23,410 nucleotides of DNA from positions 1 to 23,410 of the forward strand of contig CALALP010000096.1 in the NCBI GenBank assembly GCA_937925515.1, in the 5' to 3' direction. Shown piece after piece: positions 1 through 7,782 of the stretch (position 1 is its first letter; each line of letters opens with the position of its first letter). This DNA comes from an uncultured Lachnoanaerobaculum sp. GTDB taxonomy: Bacteria > Bacillota > Clostridia > Lachnospirales > Lachnospiraceae. The notes under the pieces were generated by a model, which had not been told where the DNA came from, searched no databases, and worked only from the letters and a program-made list of their open reading frames with translations. A program made the position numbers and the translations under genes.

Positions 1-56
1 AAAAAAAGAGGAACTATTGCTATAGTAGATTTTCATCTACTTTTGCAACAGCCCCT
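1..56. repeat. Partial copy of short inverted-end repeat (copy 1, cut by window edge)
   Basis: The sequence up to position 56 ends in TTTTGCAACAGCCCCT, which matches the ends of the repeats at 11457-11635 and 13791-13939 and, inverted, the start of the one at 23303. Next to the end lies a small perfect inverted repeat, GTAGAT-TTTC-ATCTAC (27-42). The rest of the element lies outside the window, so its internal hairpin cannot be seen. The outer end is about 13 nt downstream of the S1 gene stop codon on the minus strand. Confidence 0.6.
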
Positions 57-69
57 AATTTAAATCCAA

Positions 70-1236
70 TTATTCAGCAATATCTTCAGAAGAATCTTTA
101 TCGGAAGTTTCAACCACTTCTTCAACTTTCTCTTTATCTTCGTCAATATTTTCGTCTTTCTTTTCTTCCTGCGTTTCATCTTCAGCCTTTAACATTTGTT
201 TTATACTTATTGATATTTTCTTTTCTTCTTCAACAAAGTCAACTATTTGTGCCTCAATTTCTTGACCTATGCTTAAAACATCTGACGGTTTATCAACATG
301 GTCTCTAGCAATTTGTGAAACATGAAGTAATGCGTCAACCCCCGGTTCAATCTCAACAAAAGCTCCGAAATCAGTCATTCTAGCAACTTTTCCCTTTATA
401 ACGTTGCCAATAGCATACTTGCTTGCAGCATCTTTCCAAGGGTTTTCATCAGGAAATCTAAGGCTAAGTGCTATCTTATCTCCTGATATATCCTTAATTA
501 AAACGCTAATTTTATCCCCTGTTTTAAATTTCTTTCTAGGATTTTCAAGTCTTCCCCAACTCATTTCTGAAATATGTAGGAGTCCGTCTGAACCTCCAAT
601 ATCAACAAAAGCTCCAAAGTCGGTAACATTTTTAACTATTCCCTCAACTTTATCGCCTACATTTATTCTTGCGAATAATTCTCTTTGTAACTCAGCTTTT
701 TTAGCTACTAAAAGTTGCTTACGATCACCTATAATTCTTCTTCTTCTAGGATTAAACTCTGTAAGCACAAACTCAATTTCTTGATCAGCATATTTAGATA
801 AATTCTTCTCATATACGTCTGATACTAAACTTGCAGGAATAAATACCTTTACTTCCTCAACTACTACACTTAGTCCACCCTCTAAAACCTGACTTACCTT
901 TGCTTTAAGTACTTCATGGTTATTGAAAGCCTCCTCAAGTCTTTTGTTGCCTTTATCAGCAGCAACTTTTTTATGTGAAAGCAATACTTGTCCTTCACCA
1001 TCATTAATTTTTAAAACCTTTGCCTCTAATTCATCGCCCACATGCACAACACTACGCAAATCAAGATTGCTGTCATTGGTGTATTCGTTGCGTGTGATGA
1101 TACCATCTGATTTGAAACCGATGTTTAAAACTATCTGGTCTTCTTTTACATCGATAACTTTACCAGTAACAACCTCTCCTGTACGTATTGTTTTTAATGA
1201 ATCTTTTAGCATTTCTTCAAAACTTAGGTCTGACAT
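70..1236 (-). CDS. rpsA: Ribosomal protein S1 family (four S1 domains)
   Basis: An S1-type RNA-binding protein of 388 residues that helps the 30S subunit engage mRNA. Four OB-fold S1 repeats are visible, at about residues 17-90, 105-177, 192-264 and 276-352; repeats 3 and 4 carry the classic VTDFGAFVDIG and MTDFGAFVEIE signatures with GLLHISE/ALLHVSQ. A highly acidic tail of about 35 residues (Glu/Asp/Lys) follows. I start at the ATG at 1236 because an AGGAGG sits 9 nt upstream; an upstream in-frame TTG at 1254 would put that ribosome binding site inside the gene. The start overlaps the end of ispH by 20 nt in another frame. In many Clostridia IspH and S1 are one fused polypeptide; here they are two overlapping genes. 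Shorter than the six-domain proteobacterial S1, as expected for Firmicutes. Confidence 0.92.
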   Translation of the reverse strand: MSDLSFEEMLKDSLKTIRTGEVVTGKVIDVKEDQIVLNIGFKSDGIITRNEYTNDSNLDLRSVVHVGDELEAKVLKINDGEGQVLLSHKKVAADKGNKRLEEAFNNHEVLKAKVSQVLEGGLSVVVEEVKVFIPASLVSDVYEKNLSKYADQEIEFVLTEFNPRRRRIIGDRKQLLVAKKAELQRELFARINVGDKVEGIVKNVTDFGAFVDIGGSDGLLHISEMSWGRLENPRKKFKTGDKISVLIKDISGDKIALSLRFPDENPWKDAASKYAIGNVIKGKVARMTDFGAFVEIEPGVDALLHVSQIARDHVDKPSDVLSIGQEIEAQIVDFVEEEKKISISIKQMLKAEDETQEEKKDENIDEDKEKVEEVVETSDKDSSEDIAE

Positions 1237-2065
1237 TACTATGAACCTCCTCAATGATTTGTTTTGGGGTTGATGCCCCTGCTGTAATGCCGATACTTTG
1301 CACAGTATCTAAATCTTTTAGATTTAGATCATCAAGAGTTTGTATAAAAATAGTATTTTCACACTCTTGTTTACAAATCTCCACAAGTTTAGCTGTATTT
1401 GAACTTGACTTATCTCCAATTACTATCATTGTATCAACTTCCGATGCGAGCTTTCTTGCCTCAACTTGTCTTTCCTGTGTTGCATTGCAAATCGTGTTAA
1501 AACACTTAATATCATAGCCTATTTCTACAATTTTATCAACGATTTCTTGAAATTTGTTGTAATTATAAGTGGTTTGAGCAACTATACTTAATCTTTCTTC
1601 AAAATCTAGTTCTAATTTCATAAACTCTTCGTAAGAATTTACTGCAACCGTCCTTTCATCGCCCCAACCTTTTATTCCAACGACCTCCGGATGCTTAGGA
1701 TTTCCTATGATTACAACCCTATGTCCCTCCTCAACTTCTCGCTTTACAATCAGATGAATTTTAGTTACAAATGGGCAGGTTGCATTTACAACTTCCATTC
1801 CACTTTTCTTGCATTTATCTAAAACTTCTCTAGTAACTCCATGTGAACGTATAATAATTGTACCGTCTTCTTTGAGCTCATTTTCATTTGCAATTACATT
1901 TACACCTTTTTGCTCTAAATCTTTTACAACCTCTTCATTATGTATAATAGGCCCTAAAGTATAAACTTTTTTATTTTTCTTTTTTGCCTCTTTATATACT
2001 TTTTCTACTGCCTTTTCAACTCCAAAACAAAAGCCTGCTGTCTTAGCTAATTGAACTTTTTTCAT
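1217..2065 (-). CDS. ispH: 4-hydroxy-3-methylbut-2-enyl diphosphate reductase
   Basis: The last enzyme of the MEP isoprenoid pathway, a [4Fe-4S] protein that reduces HMBPP to IPP and DMAPP in the cytoplasm. The 282 residues span the normal family length. The three cluster-ligand cysteines are present: C13 (GFCFGVEKA), C97 (NATCPFVTKIH) and C193 (NTICNATQERQ). Substrate-pocket residues are also visible: H42 (HNEEVV), H75 (RSHG), H125 (HPEVVG), the QTT run near 164-166, the SSSN stretch near 220-223, and the ASTP near 264-267. The ATG at 2065 follows a GAGAGGA site and lies inside the 3' end of cmk (23 nt overlap), so the two are translationally linked. The 3' end in turn overlaps the S1 start. 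The cmk-ispH-S1 order is a common Clostridial arrangement. Identification is secure. Confidence 0.96.
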   Translation of the reverse strand: MKKVQLAKTAGFCFGVEKAVEKVYKEAKKKNKKVYTLGPIIHNEEVVKDLEQKGVNVIANENELKEDGTIIIRSHGVTREVLDKCKKSGMEVVNATCPFVTKIHLIVKREVEEGHRVVIIGNPKHPEVVGIKGWGDERTVAVNSYEEFMKLELDFEERLSIVAQTTYNYNKFQEIVDKIVEIGYDIKCFNTICNATQERQVEARKLASEVDTMIVIGDKSSSNTAKLVEICKQECENTIFIQTLDDLNLKDLDTVQSIGITAGASTPKQIIEEVHSNVRPKF

Positions 2066-2708
2066 TCAAAATCCTCTCTATTTTATCAACAACTTCTTCA
2101 AGGCATAAATTAGATGAATCTAAATAGATTGCATCTTTTGCCTTGACAAGTGGTGCTGTTTGCCTATGTGAATCTTGGTAATCCCTCGCCTCAATATCAG
2201 CCTTAATTTTTTCATAGTTACAGCTTATCCCCTTTTCTACCAACTCATCAAATCTTCTTTTTGCCCTTACCTCTACTGAGGCAGTAAGAAAAATTTTTAA
2301 ATCAGCATTAGGTAATACTACACTTCCTATATCTCTACCGTCCATAACTATATTATGCTTTGAGGCAATATCTCTTTGTAACTCTAAAAGTTTATTTCTT
2401 ACAGGAGCAATCGCAGCAAATTTACTTGCTAAATTCCCAATTTTTTCCTGTCTTATTTCATTCGTTACATCTTTGTCGCATAAATATATATGCTGACAAT
2501 CATTTATATACTCAAGTCTTATCTTGATGTTATCTAAATTATTCTCTATATCATTTTCAATATTATTATTGTAAATGTAGAGTGCCACTGCCCTAAACAT
2601 TGCACCTGTATCAACATAAAGAAAACCTAAACTTTTACTTAAAGCTTTCGCTACACTTGATTTCCCTGCACCGGACGGACCGTCTATGGCTATATTTATA
2701 TTTTTCAT
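2043..2708 (-). CDS. cmk: Cytidylate kinase
   Basis: Phosphorylates CMP/dCMP with ATP for pyrimidine nucleotide supply. The N-terminal IAIDGPSGAGKSSVAKAL is the Cmk-type P-loop, followed by the LGFLYVDTGAMFRAVALY substrate-binding segment, the MDGRDIGSVVLPNADLKIFLTAS block, and a C-terminal ARDYQDSHRQTAPLVKAKDAIYLDSS block, all diagnostic of the family. I choose the ATG at 2708 (AAGGAG then 5 nt), giving 221 residues, the usual family length. A reading frame extending further upstream to 2759 adds 17 residues of non-conserved sequence that overlap a leader hairpin. The end overlaps ispH by 23 nt, so cmk, ispH and S1 probably form one transcript. Confidence 0.95.
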   Translation of the reverse strand: MKNINIAIDGPSGAGKSSVAKALSKSLGFLYVDTGAMFRAVALYIYNNNIENDIENNLDNIKIRLEYINDCQHIYLCDKDVTNEIRQEKIGNLASKFAAIAPVRNKLLELQRDIASKHNIVMDGRDIGSVVLPNADLKIFLTASVEVRAKRRFDELVEKGISCNYEKIKADIEARDYQDSHRQTAPLVKAKDAIYLDSSNLCLEEVVDKIERILNEKSSIS

Positions 2709-2723
2709 CTTAACTCCTTGAAT

Positions 2724-2759
2724 ATGCAATGAATTAGATTGTCGCAACAATCTTTGCAT
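2724..2759 (-). other. Hairpin in the cmk 5' leader
   Basis: A perfect inner inverted repeat AGATTGT-TGCG-ACAATCT (2736-2753) is flanked by a second pair ATGCAA/TTGCAT, giving a bulged stem that covers most of the cmk leader, just ahead of the AAGGAG site at about 2714-2719. It has no U-tract, so it is not an intrinsic terminator. A TATAAT box at 2769-2774 with only a weak -35 could start transcription just upstream of the hairpin. A role in translation or RNA stability is inference only. Confidence 0.4.
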
Positions 2760-2801
2760 TATTTTAGCATTATAATATTAACTGTGCAAGGTCGATATTA
2801 A

Positions 2802-3797
2802 TTACCAAATCTTAAGTAATAACTGTACAATTATTGAAACTATTGAAACTGCTGACCAACAACAAAAGCCTAAAAATATAGGTTCGATACCATTTTTAAT
2901 AAGTTTAATAATATTTGTATTAAGTCCTATTGCCGCCATTGCCATAGTTATCATAAATTTCCCAAGATTTACCATAGGTTTACTTATAGAAGTTGGGAGT
3001 TTAAATGCTGTATTTATAACTGCTGCAAGCAAGAAAAACACTATAAACCATGGGAAAATTTTTATTATTGAAAAGTTTGATTCACTACTCTTATTTTCTT
3101 TTGATTTTTTTAGTGCAAGCACAAATGTAATAGGAATGATAGCAAGAGTCCTTGTAAGCTTTACTATTGTGGCAAGTGAAAGTGCTACATCATTTCCAAC
3201 CATATTGCTCCAAGTAGTTGCAGCGGCAACAACAGATGAAGTGTCATTAACTGCCGTGCCTGCCCACATTCCAAAGCCCTTGTCAGTCATCTTAAGAGCC
3301 ATACCTATTGTAGGAAATATGAATGCCGCAATTACATTAAATAGAAAAATAGTAGAAATACTTCTTGCAACTTCATCATTGTCTGCATCTATTGCTGAGG
3401 CAGTTGCGGCAATCGCAGAACCTCCACAAATAGAAGAACCCACTCCCACAAGTGTAGTAGTGTTTGAATCCATTTTTAAAAGTTTACCCATTAAATAAGC
3501 CACTATTAATGCAGTGCTTATAGTTGAAATTATAATAACTAATGATTGCTGCCCTACTTTTATAATATTAAATAAGTTCATATCAAAACCTAACAGTATT
3601 ATCGCATACTGCAACACTTTCTTTGCAGTAAAATTCACTCCACTTTGTAAACTCTCAGGTCTTTTAAAAAATGCTATCGCCATTCCAAGTAAAATTGCAG
3701 TTACAGGACTTCCTATGATAGGAAATGCCTTTCCAAAAAACCATGCAGGAATTGCAATCAAAAAACAAAATAATATTCCAAACCAATTCTTATTCAT
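2802..3797 (-). CDS. YeiH/UPF0324-family membrane protein (putative sulfur-anion exporter family)
   Basis: A polytopic inner-membrane protein of 331 residues with roughly ten hydrophobic segments. The GVGSSICGGSAIAATASAI block followed by DNDEVARSIS and the paired ILLGMAIAFF and ILLGFD segments is the signature of the YeiH/UPF0324 (PSE) family. Family members are annotated as putative sulfate or sulfonate-related exporters, but the substrate is largely unproven. I start at the ATG at 3797, preceded by AAAGGAG and 8 nt; a longer frame to 3863 would run over the promoter at 3829-3857. No LysR or cysteine-metabolism gene, often near YeiH homologues elsewhere, is next to it. Its promoter is nearly identical to that of the TraX-family gene upstream, which suggests shared control. 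Confidence 0.85.
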   Translation of the reverse strand: MNKNWFGILFCFLIAIPAWFFGKAFPIIGSPVTAILLGMAIAFFKRPESLQSGVNFTAKKVLQYAIILLGFDMNLFNIIKVGQQSLVIIISTISTALIVAYLMGKLLKMDSNTTTLVGVGSSICGGSAIAATASAIDADNDEVARSISTIFLFNVIAAFIFPTIGMALKMTDKGFGMWAGTAVNDTSSVVAAATTWSNMVGNDVALSLATIVKLTRTLAIIPITFVLALKKSKENKSSESNFSIIKIFPWFIVFFLLAAVINTAFKLPTSISKPMVNLGKFMITMAMAAIGLNTNIIKLIKNGIEPIFLGFCCWSAVSIVSIIVQLLLKIW

Positions 3798-3828
3798 TAC
3801 TAAAGCTCCTTTAAAATAATTTAGAGTT

Positions 3829-3857
3829 AGTATACAGTACCCAACTATCTTATACAA
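3829..3857 (-). promoter_or_regulatory. Promoter of the YeiH-family gene, with operator-like spacer
   Basis: On the minus strand the -35 TTGTAT (3852-3857) and -10 TATACT (3829-3834) are separated by exactly 17 nt. The spacer (GATAGTTGGGTACTG core) is almost the same as in the promoter at 4721-4749. Two direct repeats, TATTGTATA and TACTGTATA, lie 20 nt apart and cover the two boxes, the position expected of a repressor site. Confidence 0.7.
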
Positions 3858-3919
3858 TATCATAAAAATTTACTTTATATCAAAATAAGTTTCATTTTGA
3901 ATTAGGTATAATACCATTT

Positions 3920-4678
3920 CTACATGTGAGAATAATTCAATAAAAACCTGATAAGTCCTATTATGGCTAGATGTAAAGGATAGAATATATAGAATATCCA
4001 CTTTGAATACTTATTTTGCTTACCTAGTTTTCCATTATAGAAATATAATAATACTGCCGGAATAAAAAATCCCAACTGTGAAAAATCTTCAATAGTATTT
4101 CCTGAATTAAATTCTCCCATATAAAAAAATGACTCAAATGGATATATAAAATAGTTAAGTAATCCATAATCTAAAAGTATTACTACAAGATAGGCATAAA
4201 TTTGATTTTTAAGATTTCCATAAAAAATATCAAATGCAAGCATTGTTATAATTGCACCTGTTCCATAATCGGCAGTCAAACTTATAATCAATAAAGCAAA
4301 AATTATAAGAACTTTAAGGAACATATTTTTGATATTTCTCCTACAATAAATCGCCATTAGTCCAAATAAAATATTAAAAATAATATTTAAACGTAAGGGA
4401 TTAAATGTATCTTTAAAAGCATACATAAATGGCAGATAACTTATCAAAGCAAAAATAAAAAGCCTCATCATATATTTCTTTAAATTCCTAGTATGATGAT
4501 AACCCTCAACTGCTGCAAAAAACATTATAGGTCCTGTAATTCTTCCAATCAAGTCCATTACATTGTATAAAGTAGTATTTTCACTTACAAAAGCAGTAGC
4601 TATATGGTCTATTAACATGGCAGTAATTGCAATATATTTAATAGTATCTATTGATAGTTCCTTTTGTGTATCTTTCAT
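3920..4678 (-). CDS. TraX-family membrane protein
   Basis: A 252-residue polytopic membrane protein. The N-terminal IDTIKYIAITAMLIDHIA, the LIGRITGPIMFFAAVEGYHHTRN block and the YMMRLFIFALISYLPF segment match the TraX family (PF05857), named after the F-plasmid pilin acetylation protein but widespread as chromosomal proteins of unproven function in Firmicutes. The conserved Asp-His at 24-25 and the Glu-Gly-Tyr-His-His run at about 58-62 fit the idea of a membrane acyltransferase-like fold. About eight or nine hydrophobic segments are visible. The ATG at 4678 has GGAGG 6 nt upstream. It is transcribed from its own promoter, divergently from the solute-binding protein gene. No conjugation genes are nearby, so plasmid transfer is an unlikely job here. 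Confidence 0.85.
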   Translation of the reverse strand: MKDTQKELSIDTIKYIAITAMLIDHIATAFVSENTTLYNVMDLIGRITGPIMFFAAVEGYHHTRNLKKYMMRLFIFALISYLPFMYAFKDTFNPLRLNIIFNILFGLMAIYCRRNIKNMFLKVLIIFALLIISLTADYGTGAIITMLAFDIFYGNLKNQIYAYLVVILLDYGLLNYFIYPFESFFYMGEFNSGNTIEDFSQLGFFIPAVLLYFYNGKLGKQNKYSKWIFYIFYPLHLAIIGLIRFLLNYSHM

Positions 4679-4720
4679 GATGCACCTCCAAAATGTATTA
4701 ATTGTTACAAAATTTAATTT

Positions 4721-4749
4721 ATTATACAGTAACTAACTATTTTATACAA
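4721..4749 (-). promoter_or_regulatory. Promoter of the TraX-family gene, twin of the YeiH-gene promoter
   Basis: The -35 TTGTAT (4744-4749) and -10 TATAAT (4721-4726) on the minus strand have a 17-nt spacer. About 28 of 32 positions are identical to the promoter at 3829-3857, including spacer sequence with no need to be conserved for RNA polymerase. The direct repeats TATTGTATA and TACTGTATA recur 20 nt apart. Confidence 0.75.
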
Positions 4750-4796
4750 TAGTGTAACTTACGATAAATCCACATTAAAAATATAGCTAATACTTA

Positions 4797-4824
4797 GTTT
4801 TCATGCTAAACTATACGATATAAT
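4797..4824 (+). promoter_or_regulatory. Likely promoter of the five-gene signalling cluster
   Basis: A consensus -10 TATAAT (4819-4824) sits 24 nt before the start codon at 4848. The upstream region holds only a poor -35 match (GTTTTC at 4797-4802, 16 nt spacer), which would fit an activated or weak promoter. Confidence 0.4.
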
Positions 4825-4847
4825 TATCACTTTAAATGAGGTGTAAA

Positions 4848-6212
4848 ATGAAAAAAACACTATACTTAACTTTATTACTAACTTTATTCCTTACATCTTG
4901 CACTAAAAAAAGTTCTCCTATAACACTTACCATATGGCATGTTTATGGAGGTCAGACAGACTCTCCACTCAATGATAAAATAGAACTTTATAACAAAACA
5001 GAGGGCAAAGAAAATGGAATAAATATTCAAGTTACTTCAGTTTCAAATACCAACTCAATACATGACGCTGTTATAGCCGCCTCTTATAAAGAACCGGGGG
5101 CGTCTGAACTACCCGACATATTTATTTCATATCCGAAAACAGTGATTGCTATGAAAAATTCTGATGTACTTATAGATTATGAGGACTACTTTTCTAAAGA
5201 AGAATTAGCTAACTTTGTGCCTGAATTTCTAAAAGAGGGCTATATTGATGATAAATTATATGTACTTCCTGTTGCCAAGTCTACTGAAATAATGTTTATA
5301 AATAAAACTATATTTGACCGTTTTTCAGCAGATACAGGAATTAAGATTGAAGACCTTGATACTTGGGACAAATTATTTGAGGTATCACAAAAATATGTAG
5401 ATTGGTCAGATGCCAAAACACCTGATATATCAAATGACGGAAAAGCATTTTTTGTGCATGACTATCATTTTAACTATTTTCAAGTTGGAGTAACTTCACT
5501 CGGAACGGATTTCTTTAATAATAATCAAATAAATTTTGATGCTACATTTAACCGTGTATGGCAACCTTACGCAAGAGCGGCAGTTTATGGGGGAGTATGG
5601 CTTAAAGAGGGCTATGCAACCGAACCACTTCGTACAGGAGATGCAGTTGTAAGTGTAGCCTCTTCTGCAAGTGTATTATATTATAATGATTTAGTAACCT
5701 ACCCTGACAACACCTCTGAAAAGGCAGAACTTATCTCTCGTCCATGTCCTGTATTTTCAGACGGCGAAAAAATGGTTATGCAAAGAGGGGCAGGAATATG
5801 TACTGTAAAATCAACTCCTGAAAGAGAAAAAGCAGCTATAAGTTTTATTAAATGGCTGATTTCTCCTGAAAATAATGTTGACTTTGTAACTCGTGCAGGT
5901 TATATGCCTGTTACAACAGAGGCGTTTGATAAATATTTACCATTATACCTTGATAAACTTGAATCAAGCAAATATCAAAGCCTATATGAGGCATTTTTAA
6001 AAACAAATTCAGAATATAAATATTATACTCCACCTCAACTTTCAAGCTATTTAAGCCTTGAAAAACGCTTTGAAAGTAATGTAAGGAATATACTCCAATC
6101 ATCACATGATGAGTATTTAAAATCTGTTCTAATATATCCTGAGGACGCAAGTAACCTTATAGATGTCGGTGCTTATGATGCCTACACTAAACTTTATGAA
6201 ATTATGAGGTAA
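4848..6212 (+). CDS. Extracellular solute-binding lipoprotein (family 1 type)
   Basis: A 454-residue binding protein anchored on the outside of the membrane. Residues 1-18 form a lipoprotein signal peptide with lipobox LTSC (C18 is the acylated cysteine). The mature part has features of sugar-type family 1 binding proteins: ITLTIWHVYGG near the N-terminus, DIFISYP, the DKLYVLPVAKSTEIMFINKTIF hinge region, and a C-terminal EKAAISFIKWLISPENNVDFVTRAGYMPVT block. I start at the ATG at 4848, which has GAGGTG 4 nt upstream; the in-frame ATG at 4836 lies upstream of that site. It is followed after 4 nt by a sensor gene, and no permease or ATPase gene is present in the window. I infer that it presents a ligand to the sensors encoded downstream. 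The ligand is unknown. Confidence 0.88.
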   Translation: MKKTLYLTLLLTLFLTSCTKKSSPITLTIWHVYGGQTDSPLNDKIELYNKTEGKENGINIQVTSVSNTNSIHDAVIAASYKEPGASELPDIFISYPKTVIAMKNSDVLIDYEDYFSKEELANFVPEFLKEGYIDDKLYVLPVAKSTEIMFINKTIFDRFSADTGIKIEDLDTWDKLFEVSQKYVDWSDAKTPDISNDGKAFFVHDYHFNYFQVGVTSLGTDFFNNNQINFDATFNRVWQPYARAAVYGGVWLKEGYATEPLRTGDAVVSVASSASVLYYNDLVTYPDNTSEKAELISRPCPVFSDGEKMVMQRGAGICTVKSTPEREKAAISFIKWLISPENNVDFVTRAGYMPVTTEAFDKYLPLYLDKLESSKYQSLYEAFLKTNSEYKYYTPPQLSSYLSLEKRFESNVRNILQSSHDEYLKSVLIYPEDASNLIDVGAYDAYTKLYEIMR

Positions 6213-6216
6213 GTAA

Positions 6217-7782
6217 ATGCTAAAAAAAATAATTAAACTTAAAGACATTTTACGCTACTCCAAAAATCATAGCTTGAGCATGAGAAGAAAGCTTATGCTC
6301 TATCTTCTTTCCATAATTTTAGTAGCATTATTTCTTATTATAATAATGATAATTTCATTAGGTTTCTTTTTCAATGCAAAAAAATATGTGGAAGAAAGGC
6401 TTGCAATTCAGCATAACATTACAGGTAATGAAATCATTGAGCAAATAGACTCAATAACTGCACAAGGCATAGAATTATCAAATAATTTAAGCAATATAAT
6501 AAATAGCGAATATCCTATTTCTTCGCAGTACAGAGTAGTTCTCGATAATAACCCAAATGAACTATTACATCTTCAAAAGAGCTTTTATCCATTTGTAAAT
6601 ACTACTTTGCAAAAGTCAAATGCAAGTGGCTGCTTTGCAATAATAAATGCAACTACAAATACAACTGTACCAAATGTAGATACTTCAAGAAGTTGTATAT
6701 ATTTAAGATATGTAAATATAAATGTAACTAATCCTACAAAACCCTATATTACATATTATAGGGGTATACCTGATATAGCAAGAAATAATCACATAGAAAT
6801 GCATAACCGTTGGGAACTAGAGTTCAATGTTTCAATACTTCCGAACTATCGTAAAAAAGTAGAGGAAAATGTTACAAATATCTCTCAAAGCTATGATTGG
6901 ACAGTGAAAAAACATCTCAAGGAAACTTGGGAAGACGCTATGCTTTTATACATTCCATATACTAACCAATTAGGCAAGGTCTATGGTTTTTGTGGTATGG
7001 AATTATCATCATTATATTTTAGTCTTTGCTATCCGTCAGTAGATTCAAACTTCGGCTCTATGCTTACAATCGTTGCCCCTGTAAGAAATAATAAATTATA
7101 TGTAAATGAGGGACTTATAGGGGGTATGAATGGTATCTACTTAGATAAAGACGCAGTGCTTAATATAAAATATGGCAAAGAACTAAATAAATATTATTAT
7201 GGAGATAATGCTTATATAGGGATTCAAAAGCTTATTCCAATTTCAACTAATGAGCAGTTTTTTATATGCACTTTAGTTTCAATGGAAAGTTATAACAACT
7301 ACATTTACACCAATCAAATAAAAATATTTATTGCAATATTAATCTTCCTAGTAATAATGATAATTATATCCTCTATACTTTCACAAAGTTTTGTATCTCC
7401 AATAGTAAAGAAACTTGAAGAAATAAGACTCGGAGAGATAGAAAGCTCCTCAACAGGTTTTTCTGAATTTGATGAAATTATAAGTTTTATGAATGATAAT
7501 AGCTTTACATCAAAGTTGCCTCCACATATTATTGCACTTTCAGACAGATTTGTACAAAATGTAAAAAAACTTGACGCAGAGGAAAGAATAATATTTGATT
7601 ACTATTTAAACAAATATAATATAGAAGAAATATCTGCTGTATCCTATATAAGCATGGAAAGTATAGAAAAATATAACCAAAGCATTTATAAAAAACTTTT
7701 AGTTAAATCATTAGATGAGCTACTTTTATATATTGACTTATTCAAATTCTGTGGAAGAATAGGAGAGCTATATGAAAAATAA
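6217..7782 (+). CDS. Two-TM extracellular sensor with C-terminal LuxR-like HTH
   Basis: A 521-residue membrane protein. A basic N-terminus (KLRRK-like, around 23-25) leads into TM1 at about 27-52, then about 310 extracytoplasmic residues resembling a double-Cache sensor (a YGFCGMELSSLYF segment near 256-268), then TM2 at about 368-388. A short HAMP-like linker follows, and residues 453-506 align by eye to the LuxR/GerE helix-turn-helix: AEERIIFDYYLN, NIEEISAVSYISMESIEKY, and IYKKLLVKSLDEL. The usual TVKxH core is changed to SIEKY, so DNA binding is uncertain. There is no kinase, GGDEF or methyl-accepting part. The ATG follows GAGGT; the stop overlaps the next gene by 11 nt. I infer a membrane-bound one-component regulator or a protein-interaction module feeding the neighbouring kinase. 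Confidence 0.7.
   Translation: MLKKIIKLKDILRYSKNHSLSMRRKLMLYLLSIILVALFLIIIMIISLGFFFNAKKYVEERLAIQHNITGNEIIEQIDSITAQGIELSNNLSNIINSEYPISSQYRVVLDNNPNELLHLQKSFYPFVNTTLQKSNASGCFAIINATTNTTVPNVDTSRSCIYLRYVNINVTNPTKPYITYYRGIPDIARNNHIEMHNRWELEFNVSILPNYRKKVEENVTNISQSYDWTVKKHLKETWEDAMLLYIPYTNQLGKVYGFCGMELSSLYFSLCYPSVDSNFGSMLTIVAPVRNNKLYVNEGLIGGMNGIYLDKDAVLNIKYGKELNKYYYGDNAYIGIQKLIPISTNEQFFICTLVSMESYNNYIYTNQIKIFIAILIFLVIMIIISSILSQSFVSPIVKKLEEIRLGEIESSSTGFSEFDEIISFMNDNSFTSKLPPHIIALSDRFVQNVKKLDAEERIIFDYYLNKYNIEEISAVSYISMESIEKYNQSIYKKLLVKSLDELLLYIDLFKFCGRIGELYEK

Noticed and set aside
1237..1254. Upstream TTG start for the S1 protein
   Set aside because: It would place the AGGAGG ribosome binding site inside the coding region; the ATG at 1236 fits better.
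2709..2759. N-terminal extension of Cmk
   Set aside because: The extra 17 residues are not family-like and overlap a hairpin; ATG 2708 has an AAGGAG site and gives the usual length.
3798..3863. N-terminal extension of the YeiH-family protein
   Set aside because: It runs through the -35/-10 promoter and past the AAAGGAG site in front of ATG 3797.
3881..3899. Terminator after the TraX-family gene
   Set aside because: The inverted repeat CAAAAT/ATTTTG is only 6 bp, AT-only, with a 7-nt loop; too weak to call.
3920..4678. TraX homologue as evidence of a conjugative element
   Set aside because: No other transfer, relaxase or integrase genes are present; chromosomal TraX-family genes are common in Firmicutes.
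4836..4847. ATG at 4836 as start of the solute-binding lipoprotein
   Set aside because: The GAGGTG ribosome binding site lies after this ATG; starting at 4848 gives a standard lipoprotein signal peptide.
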